Below the pieces are notes generated by a model. That model was not told the DNA's origin. It did no database searches and was given only the letters and a program-made list of their open reading frames with translations. Shown in pieces: positions 27,645 to 36,886 of a stretch of DNA of 64,000 bases. Source of the stretch: Stenotrophomonas rhizophila (GTDB lineage Bacteria > Pseudomonadota > Gammaproteobacteria > Xanthomonadales > Xanthomonadaceae); assembly GCF_003751305.1 (NCBI RefSeq), contig NZ_RJKV01000002.1, positions 806,001 through 870,000 on the forward strand. Direction: 5' to 3'. Positions within the stretch are counted from its first letter, which is position 1, and every line of letters begins with the position of its first letter. Made by a program: the position numbers and the translations under genes.

Positions 27645-29279
27645 ATGACCTCGCTCCGCATTGCCCTGGCGCAGTTCGATTTTCCGGTTGGCGCCGTGGC
27701 GCAGAACACCGACACCATCATCGCGATGATCGCCGAGGCGCGCGATGAGTACGGTGCCGAGCTGGTGGTGTTCCCGGAGCTGGCGATCAGCGGCTATCCG
27801 CCGGAGGATCTGCTGCTGCGCCCGGGCTTCCTGTACGACTGCCAGCAGGCGCTGGAGCGCATCGCGGCGGCCACCACCGGCATCGCGGCCGTGGTCGGTT
27901 GGCCACAGGCCGCCGGTGCGGTGGTCTACAACGCGGCCAGCGTGCTGCGCGATGGCAAGGTCGAACACACCTACCGCAAGCGCGAGCTGCCCAATTACGC
28001 GGTGTTCGATGAGCGCCGTTACTTCGATGTCGACCCGGACGGCGGCAGCTGCGTGTTCGAGCTGAAGGGCGTGCCGGTCGGCGTGCTGGTCTGCGAAGAC
28101 CTCTGGTTTGCCGAACCGCTGGCCGATACCGTCCGTGCCGGCGCGCAGCTGGTGATCGTGCCCAATGCCTCCCCGTACGAGCGTGGCAAGCATGCCCAGC
28201 GCGACGCGCTGCTGGCCGAGCGTACCCGCGAGAGCGGAGCGGCGATCGCTTACCTCAACGTGGTGGGTGGGCAGGACGCGCTGGTGTTTGATGGTGCCTC
28301 GGTCGTCGCTGACGGCGATGGCACGGTGCATCCGGCCGCGGCGGCCTTCACCGACCAGTGGCTGGTGGTGGATTACGACGCCGATGCGCGCCGCTTCCTG
28401 CCGCGCGAGTGGATGGACGACGGCGACGAGAGCATGGATGCGCTGGCCTGGCGCGCGGTGACCCGCGGGATCCAGGATTACTGCCGCAAGAACGGCTTCA
28501 AGAAGGTCTGGATCGGCCTGTCCGGCGGTATCGATTCGGCCCTGGTGCTGGCGATGGCGGTGGACGCGCTGGGCGCTGCGAACGTCACCGCGGTGCGGCT
28601 GCCGTCGCGTTACACGGCGGACATGTCCAACGATCTGGCGGCCGAGCAGTGCCGCGCGCTGGGCGTCACCTTGGAGGCGGTCTCGATCGAGCCGGTGTTC
28701 GAGGGCCTGATGGCTGCGCTCGGCCCGATGTTCGAGGGGCAGGCGGCCGATGTGACCGAAGAGAACCTGCAGTCGCGCAGCCGGGGTGTGATCCTGATGG
28801 CGCTGTCCAACAAGTTCGGCGGGCTGCTGCTGACCACCGGCAACAAGAGCGAGTACGCCGTGGGCTACGCCACCATCTACGGCGACATGTGCGGCGGCTA
28901 CGCCCCGCTCAAGGACCTGTACAAGACGGAGGTGTTCGGGCTCTCCAAGTGGCGCAATACCGTGGGCGGCGCCCCGGTGATCCCGCCGGCGGTGATTTCC
29001 CGCCCGCCCTCGGCCGAGCTGCGCGCCAACCAGACCGACCAGGACTCGTTGCCGGCCTACGACGTGCTGGACGGCATCCTGTACCGCTATGTGGACCAGG
29101 AGCAGTCGCGCGAGGAGATCGTGGCCGCCGGGTACGCCGCCGAGGTGGTGGACCGTGTGCTGCGGCTGGTGCGCACCAGCGAGTGGAAGCGCCATCAGGC
29201 CGCCCCGGGGCCGAAGGTCTCGCGCCGGGCGTTCGGGCGTGAGCGGCGTTACCCGATCAGCAATGGTTACAAGGGCTGA
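27645..29279 (+). CDS. nadE: Glutamine-hydrolysing NAD+ synthetase
   Basis: The 544-aa enzyme makes NAD+ from deamido-NAD+, ATP and ammonia taken from glutamine. The N-terminal carbon-nitrogen hydrolase (nitrilase) domain (1-260) shows the Glu-Lys-Cys triad: VVFPELAISGYPPEDL, YRKRELPNY and LVCEDLWF. The C-terminal synthetase domain (about 275-540) has the PP-loop GLSGGIDSALVLAMAVDALG and the NKSEYAVGYATIYGDMCGG segment. I chose the ATG at 27645 because it opens directly on MTSLRIALAQFDFPVGA, the first nitrilase strand. The upstream frame runs through SMAG repeats and is not coding. Confidence 0.97.
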   Translation: MTSLRIALAQFDFPVGAVAQNTDTIIAMIAEARDEYGAELVVFPELAISGYPPEDLLLRPGFLYDCQQALERIAAATTGIAAVVGWPQAAGAVVYNAASVLRDGKVEHTYRKRELPNYAVFDERRYFDVDPDGGSCVFELKGVPVGVLVCEDLWFAEPLADTVRAGAQLVIVPNASPYERGKHAQRDALLAERTRESGAAIAYLNVVGGQDALVFDGASVVADGDGTVHPAAAAFTDQWLVVDYDADARRFLPREWMDDGDESMDALAWRAVTRGIQDYCRKNGFKKVWIGLSGGIDSALVLAMAVDALGAANVTAVRLPSRYTADMSNDLAAEQCRALGVTLEAVSIEPVFEGLMAALGPMFEGQAADVTEENLQSRSRGVILMALSNKFGGLLLTTGNKSEYAVGYATIYGDMCGGYAPLKDLYKTEVFGLSKWRNTVGGAPVIPPAVISRPPSAELRANQTDQDSLPAYDVLDGILYRYVDQEQSREEIVAAGYAAEVVDRVLRLVRTSEWKRHQAAPGPKVSRRAFGRERRYPISNGYKG

Positions 29280-29290
29280 GACGCCAGCCG

Positions 29291-29416
29291 GTAGGCGCCG
29301 ACCGTTGGTCGGCGCAGGGTGGGGCGTGGGGCTGGCGGCGAAGGGCGGCCTGTGAGGGGGCTGGCGAGGTGGCCGGTATAACCCGCAGAGAGCAGCCGAC
29401 CAGCGGTCGGCTCTAC
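29291..29416. repeat. Two GTAG-type palindromes between nadE and bamD
   Basis: A GTAGGCGCCGACCGTTGGTCGG element (29291-29315) and an inverted AGCCGACCAGCGGTCGGCTCTAC element (29391-29416) lie between the convergent genes. Confidence 0.8.
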
Positions 29417-29455
29417 CGGCCGCTGCCGCGACGCCCCCGTCGGCGTCGCCGCCGG

Positions 29456-29491
29456 GTAATAAAAAGGCCCCTTTCGGGGCCTTTTTATTAC
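29456..29491. terminator. Bidirectional terminator between nadE and bamD
   Basis: GTAATAAAAAGGCCCC pairs perfectly with GGGGCCTTTTTATTAC around a TTTC loop. The right arm covers the bamD stop codon. Confidence 0.92.
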
Positions 29492-30372
29492 TTGCGGTTC
29501 ATCGTGGCGTTGCGTTCACCGGTGCTGGCGGACTTCTCGCCGGCAAACGGGTTCAGCTTGCGCACCATCCACGGGTACTTCGGCCACTTGCCCTGCAGCC
29601 ACGGGTGATCGGGCTGGTTCAGCTCGAGCACGCGACGGGCATCGTCGGCCAGGGTCTTGTTGCCCAGGTGGGTGTAGGCCTCGCCCAGGGCGGCCACGGC
29701 GTCGTACTGGAACGCGCTCTGCGGGTAGTTCTCCAGCAGGAAGTTGGCGCGGCCAGCGGCCGAGACGTACGCCTCGCGGCGCAGGTAGTACAGGGCGTTG
29801 TCCAGCTCGTACTGGGCGAACACGTCGCGCAGGGCGATCATCCGCTGGCGCGCATCGGCGGCGTAGCGGCTGTTGGGATAGCGCTCGGTGACGATGGTGA
29901 AATCGGCATAGGCCTGGCGCGGGCTGGACAGGTCACGGCGGCTCGGGTCCAGCGACCAGACGCGGCGCAGGAAGACCGTGTCGCGATTGCCATTGGCCAG
30001 GCCGCGCAGGTAGTACATGTAGGCGATGTTGCGGTGGGTCGGGTAGGTACGGATGAAGCGGTCCACGCTGGACACCGCGTCATCGTGCTTGCCGGCCTTG
30101 TACTGGGCGTAGGCGCTTTCGATCATCGCCTGTTCGGTGTACGGGCCATACGGGTACTGGGCTACCAGGCGGCGGAAGCTGGCTTCGGCACCGCTCCAGT
30201 TCCCCCCTTCCATGAGCTTGTGGCTCTTCTCATAGAGCGTTTGAACCGGCAGACCTTCATCCGGATTCTTGTCCTTGGTACCGCGGTGACAGCCGGTGGC
30301 GACGAAGAGCAGCACCAGCATCAGGGCGGCGAGGCGGACGGGCGCGGACAGCATAACGGAGCGTCGGATCAT
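29488..30372 (-). CDS. bamD: Outer-membrane assembly lipoprotein BamD
   Basis: BamD is the essential lipoprotein partner of BamA in outer-membrane protein insertion. The 294-aa precursor has a lipoprotein signal with lipobox VATGC near residue 28. Five TPR-like helix pairs fill the rest (YEKSHKLMEGGNWSGAEASF in the first, FTIVTERYPNSRYAADARQR in the third). The C-terminal extension holds charged and Ser/Asn-rich residues. I used the ATG at 30372; a later Met six codons on is also possible. It is divergent from rluD, as in many gammaproteobacteria. Confidence 0.95.
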   Translation of the reverse strand: MIRRSVMLSAPVRLAALMLVLLFVATGCHRGTKDKNPDEGLPVQTLYEKSHKLMEGGNWSGAEASFRRLVAQYPYGPYTEQAMIESAYAQYKAGKHDDAVSSVDRFIRTYPTHRNIAYMYYLRGLANGNRDTVFLRRVWSLDPSRRDLSSPRQAYADFTIVTERYPNSRYAADARQRMIALRDVFAQYELDNALYYLRREAYVSAAGRANFLLENYPQSAFQYDAVAALGEAYTHLGNKTLADDARRVLELNQPDHPWLQGKWPKYPWMVRKLNPFAGEKSASTGERNATMNRK

Positions 30373-30488
30373 GGGGTCAGGGCGGGACGCGGCTGGAATA
30401 CGAAGGGTCGATGATAGCCTAGTGGCCTGTCCCGCGACTGAAACTGGTCGCCCGGACCCCAAAATTGTCCCTATTGCGGTGTGCCCCC

Positions 30489-31484
30489 ATGTCCGATACC
30501 CCTGCTGATTCCGATTCCCCCCGCCAGGCCATCGTGCCCGATACCGCCGCCGGCCGGCGTTTTGACGCGGTCCTGGCCGAGCTGTTCCCCGAGTTCTCCC
30601 GGTCCAAGCTGACCGAGTGGATCAAGTCCGGCGACGTCCTGCTGGACGGCGACACCGTGCGCGGGCGCGATCCGGTGCGCGGCGGCGAGGTGGCCAGCCT
30701 GCATGTCGTGCTCGACACCCAGACCCATGCCGAGCCGGAGGACATCCCGCTGGAGGTCCTGTACGAGGACGAGCATGTATTCGTGATCAACAAGCCGGTC
30801 GGCCTGGTGGTCCACCCCGGCGCGGGCAACCCGACCGGCACCCTGGTCAATGCGCTGCTGTTCCGCGACCCCTCGCTGTCGGTGCTGCCGCGTGCGGGCA
30901 TCGTGCACCGCCTGGACAAGGACACCAGCGGCGTGATGGTCATCGCCCGCACGATCCAGGCGCAGACCGCGCTGGTCGAGCAGCTCTCGGCACGTGAAGT
31001 GCATCGCCAGTACCTGGCCGTGGTGGTCGGTGCGCTGGTCTCCGGCGGCACCGCCACCGCCGGTATCGACCGCCACCCGCGCGACCGCATCCGCATGGCC
31101 GTGCGCGAAGACGGCAAGGAAGCGATCACCCATTACCGCCTGCGCGAGCGTTTCCGCGCGCACACCGCGCTGGAATGCCGCCTGGAAACCGGCCGTACCC
31201 ACCAGATCCGCGTGCACATGGCGCACCTGCGTCATCCGATCATCGGCGATCAGCTGTATGGCGGCGCGCTGAAGCTGCCCAAGGGTGCCAGCGAGGAACT
31301 CGTGGCCGAACTGCGCGGCTTCAAGCGCCAGGCGCTGCACGCCGAAACGCTGGAGTTCGTGCACCCGATCACCGGCGAGAAGATCACCAACAGCGCACCG
31401 CCGCCGGCCGACATGCAGGCGCTGCTGCACGCCCTGCGCGAAGACAGCAAGCGGTTCGCCGAGCAGGAACGCAACCGCCGCTGA
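30489..31484 (+). CDS. rluD: 23S rRNA pseudouridine synthase RluD
   Basis: RluD makes pseudouridines 1911, 1915 and 1917 in helix 69 of 23S rRNA. The 331-aa protein has an N-terminal S4 RNA-binding domain ([20 protein letters not shown]) and the catalytic domain with the active-site Asp in [19 protein letters not shown]. The [20 protein letters not shown] motif follows. The ATG at 30489 begins [12 protein letters not shown]. Its stop overlaps the pgeF ATG (ATGA). The bamD/rluD/pgeF arrangement is conserved across gammaproteobacteria. Confidence 0.96.
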   Translation: MSDTPADSDSPRQAIVPDTAAGRRFDAVLAELFPEFSRSKLTEWIKSGDVLLDGDTVRGRDPVRGGEVASLHVVLDTQTHAEPEDIPLEVLYEDEHVFVINKPVGLVVHPGAGNPTGTLVNALLFRDPSLSVLPRAGIVHRLDKDTSGVMVIARTIQAQTALVEQLSAREVHRQYLAVVVGALVSGGTATAGIDRHPRDRIRMAVREDGKEAITHYRLRERFRAHTALECRLETGRTHQIRVHMAHLRHPIIGDQLYGGALKLPKGASEELVAELRGFKRQALHAETLEFVHPITGEKITNSAPPPADMQALLHALREDSKRFAEQERNRR

Positions 31485-32263
31485 TGGACACCACCGTGCC
31501 CGTGCTGCCCGCCGACTGGCCAGCCCCGAGCGGGGTCCATGCCGTCACCACCCTGCGTTTCGGCGCGGGCGGTTCGGTGGCGCCGTTCGATCAGTTCAAC
31601 ATGGGCAACCGGTACGCCGCCGACGGCGATGATCCGGCGCAGGTGCAGCGCAACCGCGATCTGCTCGTGCCCGGGCTGGGCTTGCCCTCCGCACCCCATT
31701 GGCTGCGCCAGGTGCATGGCACCGGCGTGCGTCGCTTCACCGCGCCGCCGACGGCCGTTGGCGTCGAGGCCGAACCCACCGCCGATGCGGCGGTGACCTC
31801 GGTTCCGGGCGTGGTGCTGGCTATCCTCACCGCTGACTGCCTGCCGGTGGTCTTCGCCGCCCGCGATGGCGGTGAGATCGGGGCGGCCCATGCCGGTTGG
31901 CGGGGGCTGGCCGACGGCATGCTGGAGGCCACCGTGGCCGCCATGCAGACCCCGGCCGCGCAATTGCAGGCATGGCTGGGCCCGGCGGCCGGGCCCGCGC
32001 TGTATGAGATCGGCGAGGATGTGTTCGAGGCCTTCGTCGAGCGCGACGAGGGCGCTGCCGCGGCCTTCGTGGCGACCCGGCCGGGACACTGGAAGGTGGA
32101 CCTGTACGCGGTGGCTCGCAGGCGCCTGCACTCTGCGGGTCTGGACCCTGCACGCATCAGTGGTGGGCAGTACTGCACCCTGGCGGACCCGCAGCGGTTC
32201 TACTCGCATCGGCGCGACCGCCGCACCGGGCGCATGGCGACCCTGGCGTGGATCGCGCCCTGA
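31484..32263 (+). CDS. pgeF: PgeF/YfiH-family purine nucleoside phosphorylase-like (laccase domain) protein
   Basis: A 259-aa protein of the multicopper-oxidase-like DUF152 family. Members are known as purine nucleoside phosphorylases or adenosine deaminases, and E. coli YfiH (PgeF) corrects L-Ser misincorporation in peptidoglycan. Family motifs are FNMGNRYAADGDDPAQVQRN, LRQVHGTGV, ILTADCLPVVFA with the metal-binding Cys, and AAHAGWRGLADGMLEATV with the metal His. It is translationally coupled to rluD and overlaps the next gene by 16 bp. Confidence 0.93.
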   Translation: MDTTVPVLPADWPAPSGVHAVTTLRFGAGGSVAPFDQFNMGNRYAADGDDPAQVQRNRDLLVPGLGLPSAPHWLRQVHGTGVRRFTAPPTAVGVEAEPTADAAVTSVPGVVLAILTADCLPVVFAARDGGEIGAAHAGWRGLADGMLEATVAAMQTPAAQLQAWLGPAAGPALYEIGEDVFEAFVERDEGAAAAFVATRPGHWKVDLYAVARRRLHSAGLDPARISGGQYCTLADPQRFYSHRRDRRTGRMATLAWIAP

Positions 32264-32685
32264 CCGTTGGACAGACGGGGAGTGGAGCGGCCGACGCGGT
32301 CATCGTCTTCGACGGCGTCTGTGCACTGTGCAGCCGCTGGGTGCGGTTCCTGCTGCGCGTCGACACGCGCGGCCGCTATCGCTTCGCTGCGATGCAGGGC
32401 GTGCACGGACGCGCCCTGCTGCAGGCGCACGGGCTGGATCCGGAGGATCCGTCTTCGTTCCTGCTGCTCGAGCAGGGGGGCGCATGGACGGACACCGATG
32501 CCATCCTCCGCGTGCTGACCGGGTTGGGCGGTGCATGGCGTGTGCTGGGCGTGCTGCGCTGGTTGCCCCGCGGGCTGCGCGACCGCGCGTACCGCGCGCT
32601 GGCGCGCAACCGGTATCGGTGGTTCGGTCGTCACGACACGTGTTTTCTGCCGACTCCGGCGCAGGCGGCGCGTTTCCTCGACTAA
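32248..32685 (+). CDS. DCC-family thiol-disulfide oxidoreductase (DUF393)
   Basis: A 145-aa protein with the DCC hallmark VIVFDGVCALCSRWVRFLL near residue 18, giving a thioredoxin-like CxxC. The later region DAILRVLTGLGGAWRVLG and the ending NRYRWFGRHDTC are also typical. The catalytic and physiological roles of this family are poorly known. The start at 32248 overlaps pgeF by 16 bp, so it is the third gene of rluD-pgeF-DCC. A second in-frame Met is not available near the CxxC, which supports this start. Confidence 0.85.
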   Translation: MDRALTVGQTGSGAADAVIVFDGVCALCSRWVRFLLRVDTRGRYRFAAMQGVHGRALLQAHGLDPEDPSSFLLLEQGGAWTDTDAILRVLTGLGGAWRVLGVLRWLPRGLRDRAYRALARNRYRWFGRHDTCFLPTPAQAARFLD

Positions 32686-32696
32686 GCAGGGACGGG

Positions 32697-32757
32697 TTGC
32701 CGGCCAGCGGCCGGCACTACCGCAAGCGGTCCTGGTAGTGCCGGCCGCTGGCCGGCA
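32697..32757. repeat. SMAG/GTAG repeat pair
   Basis: An inverted element (32697-32720) and a plus-oriented element (32734-32757) stand tail to tail. The second ends directly against the otsA stop codon, between convergent genes. Confidence 0.85.
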
Positions 32758-34122
32758 TCACCCTTCCAGCGCCTGCAGATACGTCCGCCGCCAATGATTG
32801 ATGTCGTAGGTGCGCAGGTGCTCCATCATCGCCTGCCAGCGCTCCACGCGCTTCTTCAGCGGCATGGTTGCCGCTGTGGCGATCGCATCGGCGACGCCAT
32901 CGAGGTCATGGGGATTGACCAGCAGCGCCTGCTTCAATTCATCGGCGGCACCGGCCAGCAGTGAGAGCACCAGCACGCCCGGGTTTTCCGGATCCTGCGA
33001 GGCCACGTACTCCTTGGCGACCAGGTTCATGCCATCGCGCAGTGGCGTCACCAGTCCCACCGCCGCCGCCCGGTAGAAACCGGTCAGGGTGGCGTGGGTG
33101 AAGTTCTGATTGACGTAACGCAGCGGGGTCCAGTCCGGCGCGGCATGACCGCCGTTGATGTGGCCGGCGATCTGTTCCAGCTGGCTGCGCAGGTGACGGT
33201 ACTCGGTGACATCCCCTCGCGAGACCGGGGCGATCTGCAGGTAGGTCAGCGAGCCGTGCTGGTCCGGATGGCGCTCCAGATACCGTTCGAACCCCTGGAA
33301 ACGCTCGGGCAGTCCCTTGGAGTAGTCCAGCCGGTCCACACCGATCGCCAGCTGACGATTGCGCAGGCTCCCGCGCAGGTCCTTGACCGCCGGCTTGTTC
33401 GCACCGGCCTTGGCCTGGCGGGCGATGAACTCGGTATCGATGCCGATCGGGAAAGCGGCAGCGCGGAAACGCCGACCGCCGGGCGCTTCCAGCTCGCCAT
33501 CCGGCAGTACCCGGCCGCCACCGAACAGCCGCACGTAGGACTGGAAACGGTCCGCATCGCGCTGGGTCTGGAAGCCGACCAGATCGTAGGCGTACAGGCT
33601 GGAGAACAGCCGCAGGTGATCCGGCAGCGCCTGCAGCAGATCGGCCGAGGGCATCGGCACATGCAGGAAGAAACCGATGCGGCAGCCGATGCCACGCTCG
33701 CGCAGCAACGACGCGAGCGGGATCAGGTGATAGTCGTGGATCCAGACGATATCGTCCTCGCGCAGCAGCGGCGCGAGCTTCTCGGCGAACAGCGCATTGA
33801 CCCGGCGATACGTTTCGCGCGTGGCGCGATCGTAGTCGACCAGGTCCAGCCGGAAGTGCAGCAGCGGCCACAATGTGCGGTTGGCGAAGCCGTTGTAGTA
33901 GCCATCGACGTCGCGCTTGTTGAGGTCCATGGTGACGTAGCGGATGTCACCGTCTACCTGCTCGTGCAGGGCGCCGCTGTTGTCACGGACCGACTTGCCG
34001 CTCCAGCCGAACCACAGGCCGCCACGCTCCTTGAGCGCGGCCAGCAGGCCGACCGCCAGGCCGCCGGCGCGGGATTCACCGGGAACGGCGACCCGGTTGG
34101 AGACGACGACCAGGCGGCTCAT
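32758..34122 (-). CDS. otsA: Trehalose-6-phosphate synthase OtsA (GT20)
   Basis: OtsA joins UDP-glucose and glucose-6-phosphate to make trehalose-6-phosphate. The 454-aa GT20 enzyme begins [16 protein letters not shown], with the sugar-binding [20 protein letters not shown], the [19 protein letters not shown] motif, [20 protein letters not shown], and [18 protein letters not shown] in the nucleotide-sugar domain. The ATG at 34122 overlaps the stop of the upstream GH15 gene (ATGA), so the two are coupled. It is the third gene of the otsB-GH15-otsA operon. Confidence 0.95.
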   Translation of the reverse strand: MSRLVVVSNRVAVPGESRAGGLAVGLLAALKERGGLWFGWSGKSVRDNSGALHEQVDGDIRYVTMDLNKRDVDGYYNGFANRTLWPLLHFRLDLVDYDRATRETYRRVNALFAEKLAPLLREDDIVWIHDYHLIPLASLLRERGIGCRIGFFLHVPMPSADLLQALPDHLRLFSSLYAYDLVGFQTQRDADRFQSYVRLFGGGRVLPDGELEAPGGRRFRAAAFPIGIDTEFIARQAKAGANKPAVKDLRGSLRNRQLAIGVDRLDYSKGLPERFQGFERYLERHPDQHGSLTYLQIAPVSRGDVTEYRHLRSQLEQIAGHINGGHAAPDWTPLRYVNQNFTHATLTGFYRAAAVGLVTPLRDGMNLVAKEYVASQDPENPGVLVLSLLAGAADELKQALLVNPHDLDGVADAIATAATMPLKKRVERWQAMMEHLRTYDINHWRRTYLQALEG

Positions 34123-35900
34123 GAGGCCTCCTGCCAGCTGCGCGACAGGCGCATGGCGGCGGTGATCAGGCCGACGTGCGAATAGGTCTGCGGGAAGTTG
34201 CCCCACGCTTCGCCGTTGTCGAAGGCCAGATCCTCCGACAGCAGGCCCAGATGGTTGCGGCGCTCCAGCAGCGTTTCGAACATCTCGCGCGCTTCGTCCA
34301 GGCGACCGATCGCGGCCAGTGCGTCGATGTACCAGAACGTGCAGATGGTGAAGCTGGTTTCCGGCTCACCGAAGTCATCCGGCGCCACGTAGCGGTACAG
34401 CGCGTTGCCGTGCTTGAGATCGCGGCCAATTGCTTCGACCGTGGCGACGAAGCGCGCATCGGTCGCCTCGATGAAGCCGATGTCGGCCAGCAGCAGCAAC
34501 GAGGCATCCAGCCGGTGGCCGCCGAAGGTGTCGGTGAAGTGGCCGAGTTCCTCGCTCCATGCCTCGCGCAGGATGCGCGTGTGGATGGTGTCGGCGCGCT
34601 CGCGCCAGTAAGTGGCGCGGTCATCCAGCTTCAGGCGCACCGCGATCTTGCACAGGCGGTCGCACGCGGCCCAGCACATCGCGCTGGTGTAGGTGTGCAC
34701 TTCGGTGCGGCCGCGGAACTCCCACAGCCCGGCATCGGGTACGTCGTGCAGGGTGAACGCCTGCTCGCCAAGCGGCTCCAGCCGCGCGAACGTATGCGCA
34801 TCGCCCGGATCCTGCAGGCGACGATCAAAGAACAACTGGGTGGAGGCGAGCACCACGCTGCCGTACACATCGTGCTGGCGCTGCACCCAGGCCAGGTTGC
34901 CGCGCCGCACTGGGCCCATGCCGCGGTAGCCGGACAGCGACGCCACTTCGGTTTCCTCCAGCTTGGCTTCGAAGCTGATGCCATACAGCGGCTGCAGGCT
35001 GCCATCGGCGGTGGCCAGGTTGAAGATGTAGCCCAGGAACTGCTCCATCGTGCGGGTCGCGCCGAGGCGGTTGAGCGTGCGCACCACGAAGGCGGCATCG
35101 CGCAGCCAGCAGTAGCGGTAATCCCAGTTGCGGATGCTGCCGGGCGCTTCGGGAATGGAGGTGGTCATCGCGGCGATGATCGCGCCGCTGTCTTCGTACT
35201 GGCAGAGCTTGAGCGTGATCGCGCTGCGGATCACCGCGTCCTGCCATTCCAGCGGGATGGACAGATAACGCACCCATTCGCGCCAGTAGTCGCGCGTGCG
35301 CTGGAAGGATTCCTGCACGTAGCCACTGAGCGAACGGTTCAGCGATTCGTCCACGCCGAGCACCAGATGCACGGGATGGTTGAGCACGAACGGCAGGCCA
35401 TCGCGGACGAAACGCAGCGGCACATCGGTGGTCAGGCGCAGCACATGGTCGGGGAGCACCCAACGGATATGGTTGCTGCCCCACGTGGCATCCGGGACGC
35501 GGGCGCCCCAGTCGGCCAGCGGGCGCGCGCGCACGATGATGCGCGGGTTGCCGGACAGCGGCCGCACCTGGCGGATCAGGCTGACCGGCCGGTAGAAACG
35601 GTCGTTCTGACGCCAGCGCGGTGCGAAATCGATGATTTCCAGTGCGCCGCCATGCTTGTCGCGCAGTACGGTGCGCAGGATGGCGGTATTGGTCAGGTAG
35701 CTCTGCTCGCTGTCGACCATGTCCTCCAGCTCGATGCCGAAGTCACCGCCTTCCTGTTGATTGGGGCCGAGCAGGGCGCAGAAGGTTGGGTCGCCGTCGA
35801 AGGTAGGCAGGCAACTCCAGACGACGCGCGCGTGCTTGTCGATCAGCGCGCCGAAGCTGCCATTGCCGACCACGCCCAGATTCAGATCGGGTTCGCTCAT
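34119..35900 (-). CDS. GH15-family glycoside hydrolase (glucoamylase/trehalase-like)
   Basis: A 593-aa protein with an N-terminal beta-sandwich (about 1-220, starting LNLGVVGNGSFGALIDKHAR) and a C-terminal alpha/alpha barrel. The motif NWDYRYCWLRDAAFVVRTLN and the stretch near the C-terminus GLLSEDLAFDNGEAWGNFPQ with catalytic Glu residues are typical of bacterial GH15 enzymes. Such enzymes hydrolyse alpha-glucans or trehalose. Its place between otsB and otsA suggests a role in trehalose turnover; a trehalase is likely but not proven. There is no signal peptide, so it acts in the cytoplasm. Confidence 0.9.
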   Translation of the reverse strand: MSEPDLNLGVVGNGSFGALIDKHARVVWSCLPTFDGDPTFCALLGPNQQEGGDFGIELEDMVDSEQSYLTNTAILRTVLRDKHGGALEIIDFAPRWRQNDRFYRPVSLIRQVRPLSGNPRIIVRARPLADWGARVPDATWGSNHIRWVLPDHVLRLTTDVPLRFVRDGLPFVLNHPVHLVLGVDESLNRSLSGYVQESFQRTRDYWREWVRYLSIPLEWQDAVIRSAITLKLCQYEDSGAIIAAMTTSIPEAPGSIRNWDYRYCWLRDAAFVVRTLNRLGATRTMEQFLGYIFNLATADGSLQPLYGISFEAKLEETEVASLSGYRGMGPVRRGNLAWVQRQHDVYGSVVLASTQLFFDRRLQDPGDAHTFARLEPLGEQAFTLHDVPDAGLWEFRGRTEVHTYTSAMCWAACDRLCKIAVRLKLDDRATYWRERADTIHTRILREAWSEELGHFTDTFGGHRLDASLLLLADIGFIEATDARFVATVEAIGRDLKHGNALYRYVAPDDFGEPETSFTICTFWYIDALAAIGRLDEAREMFETLLERRNHLGLLSEDLAFDNGEAWGNFPQTYSHVGLITAAMRLSRSWQEAS

Positions 35901-35987
35901 GATGCAGAAAGTCTCGTGTCATGCCGCGGTGGCACACCGGTGGGGGAGACCTGCGCGCGGCGTCAGGGGGCCTTGGGGGTCAAGGCA

Positions 35988-36758
35988 TCAGTAGGCATTC
36001 TCGCGAAGCCAGGCGTGCACGCTGCGTATGGTGGGCAGGGCGAACACCGCATCGCTGGGCTCGCGTTCACCGACCAGCACGCTCCAGCCATGCAGGTCGT
36101 TGGCGGCGCCGAAGCCGAATTCATCGGTGAGGTCGTCGCCGACGAACACCGGCATGCGATCGCGGAACGGCGGCTGCAGCATCAACTGCCGCAGCGCGCG
36201 CCCCTTGTCGCTGCCTTCGGGCAGGAATTCGATGACATGGTCGCCGGGCTGCAGCCGGTAGCCGGCATGGCCGCGGATATGCCGCTCGGCGAACGCGCGC
36301 ACGTCGTCGGCGGCGTGTGGCGCCCCGCGCCAGTGCAGGGCCAGGCTGCGGCCCTTGTCCTCGACCAGGACGCCGGGCGTGCCGTGCGCGAACCGCATCG
36401 CCTGCTGGTGCAGGGCATGCAGCCACTCGCTGGTATCGGCGGACGGATCGCTGCTCTGCGCGCGCTGCTCATGGTTGCGCAGCTCATGGCCGTGCAGCCC
36501 GGCGGCGGGCAGGTTCAAGGGAGCGAACAGCGCGTCCAGCTGGGCGAGCGGTCGCCCGCTGATCAGGGCGACCGCGCCATCCAGCCGGTCGCTGATGCGG
36601 CCGATGGCTTCACGCACATCCGGCAGCAGGACGACCGACTCGGGGTCGTCCGCGAATTCGATAAGGGTGCCATCCACGTCCAGGAACAGCGCACAGGCAT
36701 CGTCCAGCAGTGGCGGCGGCGGACGTTGGGGGAAGTCGTTGGCCATAGCGGCCAACAT
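35988..36758 (-). CDS. otsB: Trehalose-6-phosphate phosphatase OtsB
   Basis: A 256-aa HAD-family phosphatase that removes phosphate from trehalose-6-phosphate. Motif I is LFLDVDGTLIEFA (catalytic Asp in DVDGT), motif II is VALISGRPL, and motifs III/IV are SDKGRALRQLM and VFVGDDLTDEFGF. The first ATG is at 36758; a second at 36746 (MANDFPQ) is equally plausible because neither has a clear ribosome-binding site. It is the first gene of the trehalose operon, 87 bp ahead of the GH15 gene. Confidence 0.95.
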   Translation of the reverse strand: MLAAMANDFPQRPPPPLLDDACALFLDVDGTLIEFADDPESVVLLPDVREAIGRISDRLDGAVALISGRPLAQLDALFAPLNLPAAGLHGHELRNHEQRAQSSDPSADTSEWLHALHQQAMRFAHGTPGVLVEDKGRSLALHWRGAPHAADDVRAFAERHIRGHAGYRLQPGDHVIEFLPEGSDKGRALRQLMLQPPFRDRMPVFVGDDLTDEFGFGAANDLHGWSVLVGEREPSDAVFALPTIRSVHAWLRENAY

Positions 36759-36805
36759 GCCAGCGTGGATGTGATTACCAGGTTAATGATGACCACATCC
36801 ACGCT

Positions 36806-36883
36806 GTAATGCCCGCCGCTGGCCGGCAACGCTTCATGGCGTTGCGCCGCTGCACGGAGGCGCCGGCCAGCGGCCGGCGCTAC
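36806..36883. repeat. SMAG/GTAG repeat pair between otsB and the TonB receptor
   Basis: A plus-type element with variant core (36806-36827) and an inverted element (36860-36883) face each other. The second ends three bases before the stop codon of the minus-strand receptor gene. Confidence 0.8.
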
Positions 36884-36886
36884 CGG

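Noticed and set aside
34176-36809. An 877-codon plus-strand frame opposite the GH15 and otsB genes
   Set aside because: It lacks any domain-like pattern, whereas the minus-strand proteins carry complete catalytic motifs.
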